A stretch of DNA of 17,838 bases from Ophiocordyceps camponoti-saundersi (nom. inval.) (taxonomy: Eukaryota; Ascomycota; Sordariomycetes; Hypocreales; Ophiocordycipitaceae): positions 1 through 17,838 of the forward strand of contig PDHQ01000521.1 in NCBI GenBank assembly GCA_003339415.1, given 5' to 3'. A model generated the notes under the pieces. It saw only the letters and a list, made by a program, of their open reading frames with translations. It ran no database searches and had not been told where the DNA came from. Position 1 is the stretch's first letter, and each line of letters begins with the position of its first letter. Below are positions 16,044 to 17,838 of this stretch, piece after piece. The position numbers and the translations under genes are program-made.

Positions 16044-16624
16044 ACTCGTCGGCAACTCGCTAAAAACTCAGCAGCGGCTGTGATTCTACTGAGAACTAAC
16101 AGAGCTTTGCTGACGATGACAACGACGACTCGCCTTGTCCCTCTTGAGCGGGCCGCCAACCGGCGGAGGGACGGCCCTAAGAGCCGAAAGGAAAGGGAAA
16201 GCAAACGACGACTGCCATGGAGAAAAAAGGGGGAAGAGAAGAAAGTGATGATGGAAAACGAAAAGCAAATGACTCACGGTGGCGATAGTCTAGGAGGAGG
16301 AGGAGGCGACTCCTTCTTTGACTCGCTACTCAACTCCGACTCGGCTGGTGGCGTAGGTGCCTGAGGCTTCTGGGCCGAAGCTTTGTCGGCGGCATCTCGT
16401 TCATCGTCTGCATCTGCGGCGGCGTCTTGCGTTGGAGGCGGAGGTTGATCCAAGACGGGGAGTGGTTTGGGCGATTGTCGCGACGATTGCTGATCGGATG
16501 ATTGTTGATGCTGTGGTTTCTTCTCCGTCGCGACGCCAGTGGATTTTGATTTGATCGTCGGAGTCTTGATTGACGCGTCCACGGGTTTGGGTTCCTCCAT
16601 AATGATGTCTATGCAACTCGACAT
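13551..16624 (-). CDS. Fungal protein of unknown function with duplicated module and polyalanine tract, probably nuclear
   Basis: Two exons, 16624-16278 and 15522-13551, joined over a 755-bp intron (CC|A, Pro116); 772 aa. An alternative start at 16600 (Met9) has the better context. Residues 1-245 are low-complexity and acidic, with basic clusters PKRKR (about 195-200) and, between the modules, AKRRKV (about 379-384), both good nuclear-localisation candidates. Two copies of one ~85-residue module lie at about 249-334 and 433-515. Shared positions: GxWRxS, HAV(F/Y)G, T(K/R)DG(K/R), SGxGAxW, HLxxL, and IKE(Y/F)xRIR followed by a charged helix. A 23-residue tract at 553-575 is all Ala except one Thr; a second Ala-rich helix follows near 665. 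The C-terminal ~75 residues (698-772) look conserved and end in EDYVEYRVLTKPSFF. I recall similar uncharacterised proteins in other ascomycetes but know no function. A chromatin or nuclear scaffold role would be a guess. Confidence 0.83.
14145..14213 (-). repeat. GCN trinucleotide run encoding polyalanine (22 Ala, 1 Thr)
   Basis: 23 consecutive codons read as Ala except one ACA (Thr). All four GCN codons are mixed, so it is an imperfect trinucleotide repeat; the amino acid is more uniform than the DNA. Confidence 0.9.
15768..15790 (+). other. G-quadruplex motif (GGGT)3GGG
   Basis: Four G3 runs separated by single T (15768-15782), then GG and another GGG by 15790. This is the canonical short-loop parallel quadruplex pattern. 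It lies in the long intron, on the strand opposite to the transcript (the template strand). Confidence 0.75.
15921..15977. repeat. (GA)n-(GT)n compound microsatellite
   Basis: A short (GA) run at 15921-15932 passes directly into GT repeats at 15933-15977 with one TTT interruption. It lies inside the 755-bp intron. Confidence 0.93.
16005..16041. repeat. (AG)n microsatellite in the intron
   Basis: About 18 uninterrupted AG units, just downstream of the compound GT tract and within the same intron. Confidence 0.93.
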
Positions 16625-17470
16625 AAACCGTGGAAGGTTTTCGAAAACGACGAGTTGAGGCGATTAAAGGGGCAGAGAAGAGAGAGAAAGAGAGTAAACC
16701 GAACAAGGGCGACTAATATTACCAAGAGTCAGGTGCTGTGGGAATCGGTGAAACAGGACTGAATGGAAGAGGCCGATGGCGGAGGGGGTTGTGGGTTGAG
16801 ACTTGGTGGCAGCCTCAGTGGGTAGCAGGTGGCAGGAGAGAGAGAGAGAGAGAGGTAGGTGGGAGAGGGAAGGAAGGAAAAGAATTGATGGGGGAAGGAA
16901 CAAAAGAGAGAAGGTGAATAATGAGTGAATGAAAGTATGTATGCAATAGAGAGAGAAGGAAGGAAAGATAGAGTGAAGCCCCGCTCTTGCCAGACAAGAA
17001 GGCAGCAACAAGAGGAAGAGGGTTAAAAAAAACACACACACACAAGATGACGGGTGGCGAAAGTAAAAGAGAAAGTCAATTGGCGATCTGTGTTCGCTTC
17101 TATCCGTGGAGGGGAGAAGAAGAAGAAGTGGTGGAAGAAGGAGAAGAAGGGAGAGAGGGAGAGAGAAGAGAGAGAAAGAGAGAGAGAGAGAGAGGCTGAT
17201 CGGCAAGTCAGAGTCTAATCATGGACCTGGCTGGCTGGGGCGGGCGGTGTGGGATTAAAGCATAGTGTGGGGGGGAGGAGGAGGAGGGGAGAGGGGGGGG
17301 GTAGATGGTGGAAGAGGGTGTGTGTGAGGAAGAGGAATTGGAAGAGGAAACAGAGTTGGATTTGTAGCGGGAATGAAAGAGAAGGAGAAGAAAGAAGAAG
17401 AGAGAGATGAGATGAAGAGATGTCAAAGAAGAGGGGGCCAAGAAAGGGGGGGGGGGAGAAGGAAAAACAA

Positions 17471-17492
17471 GAGAGAGAGAGAGAGAGAGAGA
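17471..17492. repeat. (GA)n microsatellite
   Basis: About 11 GA units in the polypurine upstream region, after a G11 run at 17446-17456. Confidence 0.9.
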
Positions 17493-17710
17493 AAGCCGAA
17501 TTACCTACCCCCAACAGCGGTAGGGTAGGCGACCGAAACCCTGCCTTTTTTTTTTTAATCTACCCTCTCTCTCTCTCACCCGTTCCGAAACCACGGCGAG
17601 TCGCAACAAGCCGAGTCGCGCGAGGCTGTGAGCAGCCGATGAGTTGGGGTTGAACTTGTTGGTTGGTTGGGTTTCTTTGCAAAGAGAGAGAGAGAGTGAG
17701 AGGGAGAAAA

Positions 17711-17727
17711 GGGGGGGGGGGGGGGGG
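17711..17727. repeat. Poly-G run (G17)
   Basis: 17 consecutive G, followed by AGG. It is likely to be length-variable and error-prone to sequence. Confidence 0.9.
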
Positions 17728-17838
17728 AGGAAAAGGAAGAGAAAAAAAAAATGGACATAGGAACGACATGAAAAGAAGGGGGGGAAAAAAGAAAAATAAC
17801 CAACCAGATTTTTCTCTCTGTTTCTTTATGTTCTCCCT

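Larger units (their letters stand above)
15523..16277 (-). other. 755-bp microsatellite-rich intron of the 772-aa gene
   Basis: Donor ACC|GTGAGT (16277-16272), acceptor CTTGCAG (ending at 15523), with a GCTGACC branch-like sequence near 15533-15539. Exon 1 would hit a stop immediately after the donor, and the frame closes exactly on splicing. It is unusually long for this window and contains (GT)n, (GA)n and a strong G-quadruplex motif. Confidence 0.8.
16625..17838 (-). promoter_or_regulatory. Polypurine upstream region of the 772-aa gene
   Basis: 1.2 kb without a credible gene. The plus strand is dominated by G and A, so the sense strand of the leftward gene is CT-rich, as is common for ascomycete promoters and leaders. 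GA tracts lie at 16835-16854, 17177-17194, 17471-17492 and 17682-17696. Poly-G runs lie at 17446-17456 and 17711-17727, and there is a T10 run at about 17546-17556. All long open frames here are low-complexity Ser/Leu/Pro or Arg/Glu products of the repeats. Another gene may begin beyond the right edge. Confidence 0.5.

Noticed and set aside
16664..17803. Leu/Ser-rich minus frames resembling membrane proteins in the right flank
   Set aside because: The hydrophobicity comes from CT repeats coding Ser-Leu; there is no sequence complexity and no plausible exon structure.
1..17838. CRISPR array, insertion sequence, transposon or tRNA gene
   Set aside because: No regularly spaced direct repeats with unique spacers, no terminal inverted repeats with a transposase, and no cloverleaf-like sequence was recognised by eye. 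A tRNAscan or covariance search was not possible.

Overview
The window looks like nuclear DNA from a filamentous ascomycete (Pezizomycotina, probably Sordariomycetes). The reasons are short GT-AG introns of 50-150 bp with CTAAC/CTGAC-like branch sites, GC-rich coding exons, non-coding gaps full of (GA)n/(CT)n and (GT)n microsatellites and poly-C/G runs, and fungal-type protein families. The species cannot be named from the sequence. Nothing prokaryotic, phage-like or transposon-like was seen, and no tRNA or rRNA gene was recognised by eye.

Layout, left to right. 1-1204 is non-coding and microsatellite-rich. 1205-4996 (minus) is a four-exon GDE1-type gene: SPX domain, ankyrin repeats and an apparently active glycerophosphodiester phosphodiesterase domain. 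4997-6731 is a long non-coding gap holding the gde1 leader and promoter plus an unexplained segment at about 6200-6731. 6732-9443 (minus) is a mitochondrial-type PPR protein with an odd repeated C-terminal tail. A 237-bp divergent promoter with a 12-bp CACGTG palindrome separates it from three plus-strand genes: a five-exon DUF866/CZIB gene (9681-10391), an Rpr2/Snm1/Rpp21-family RNase P/MRP subunit (10557-11093) and ZPR1 (11358-12778). After a 772-bp convergent gap comes a minus-strand two-exon gene (13551-16624) for a nuclear-looking 772-aa protein of no family I can name. It carries two copies of an ~85-residue module and a polyalanine tract. 16625-17838 is its strongly strand-asymmetric (purine on plus) upstream region.

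The genes are mostly unrelated housekeeping genes: phospholipid/phosphate metabolism, mitochondrial gene expression, RNase P/MRP, and eEF1A/zinc biology. No operon-like pathway is evident. The three consecutive plus-strand genes all encode proteins built on paired CxxC zinc sites, which may be coincidence. The most novel items are the duplicated-module protein, the degenerate 38-codon repeat array that ends the PPR gene and seems to continue past its stop, and the stop-free 54-nt intron inside the SPX domain of gde1.

All splice junctions were inferred by eye from consensus sites, reading-frame closure and remembered family alignments. Start codons were restricted to ATG.
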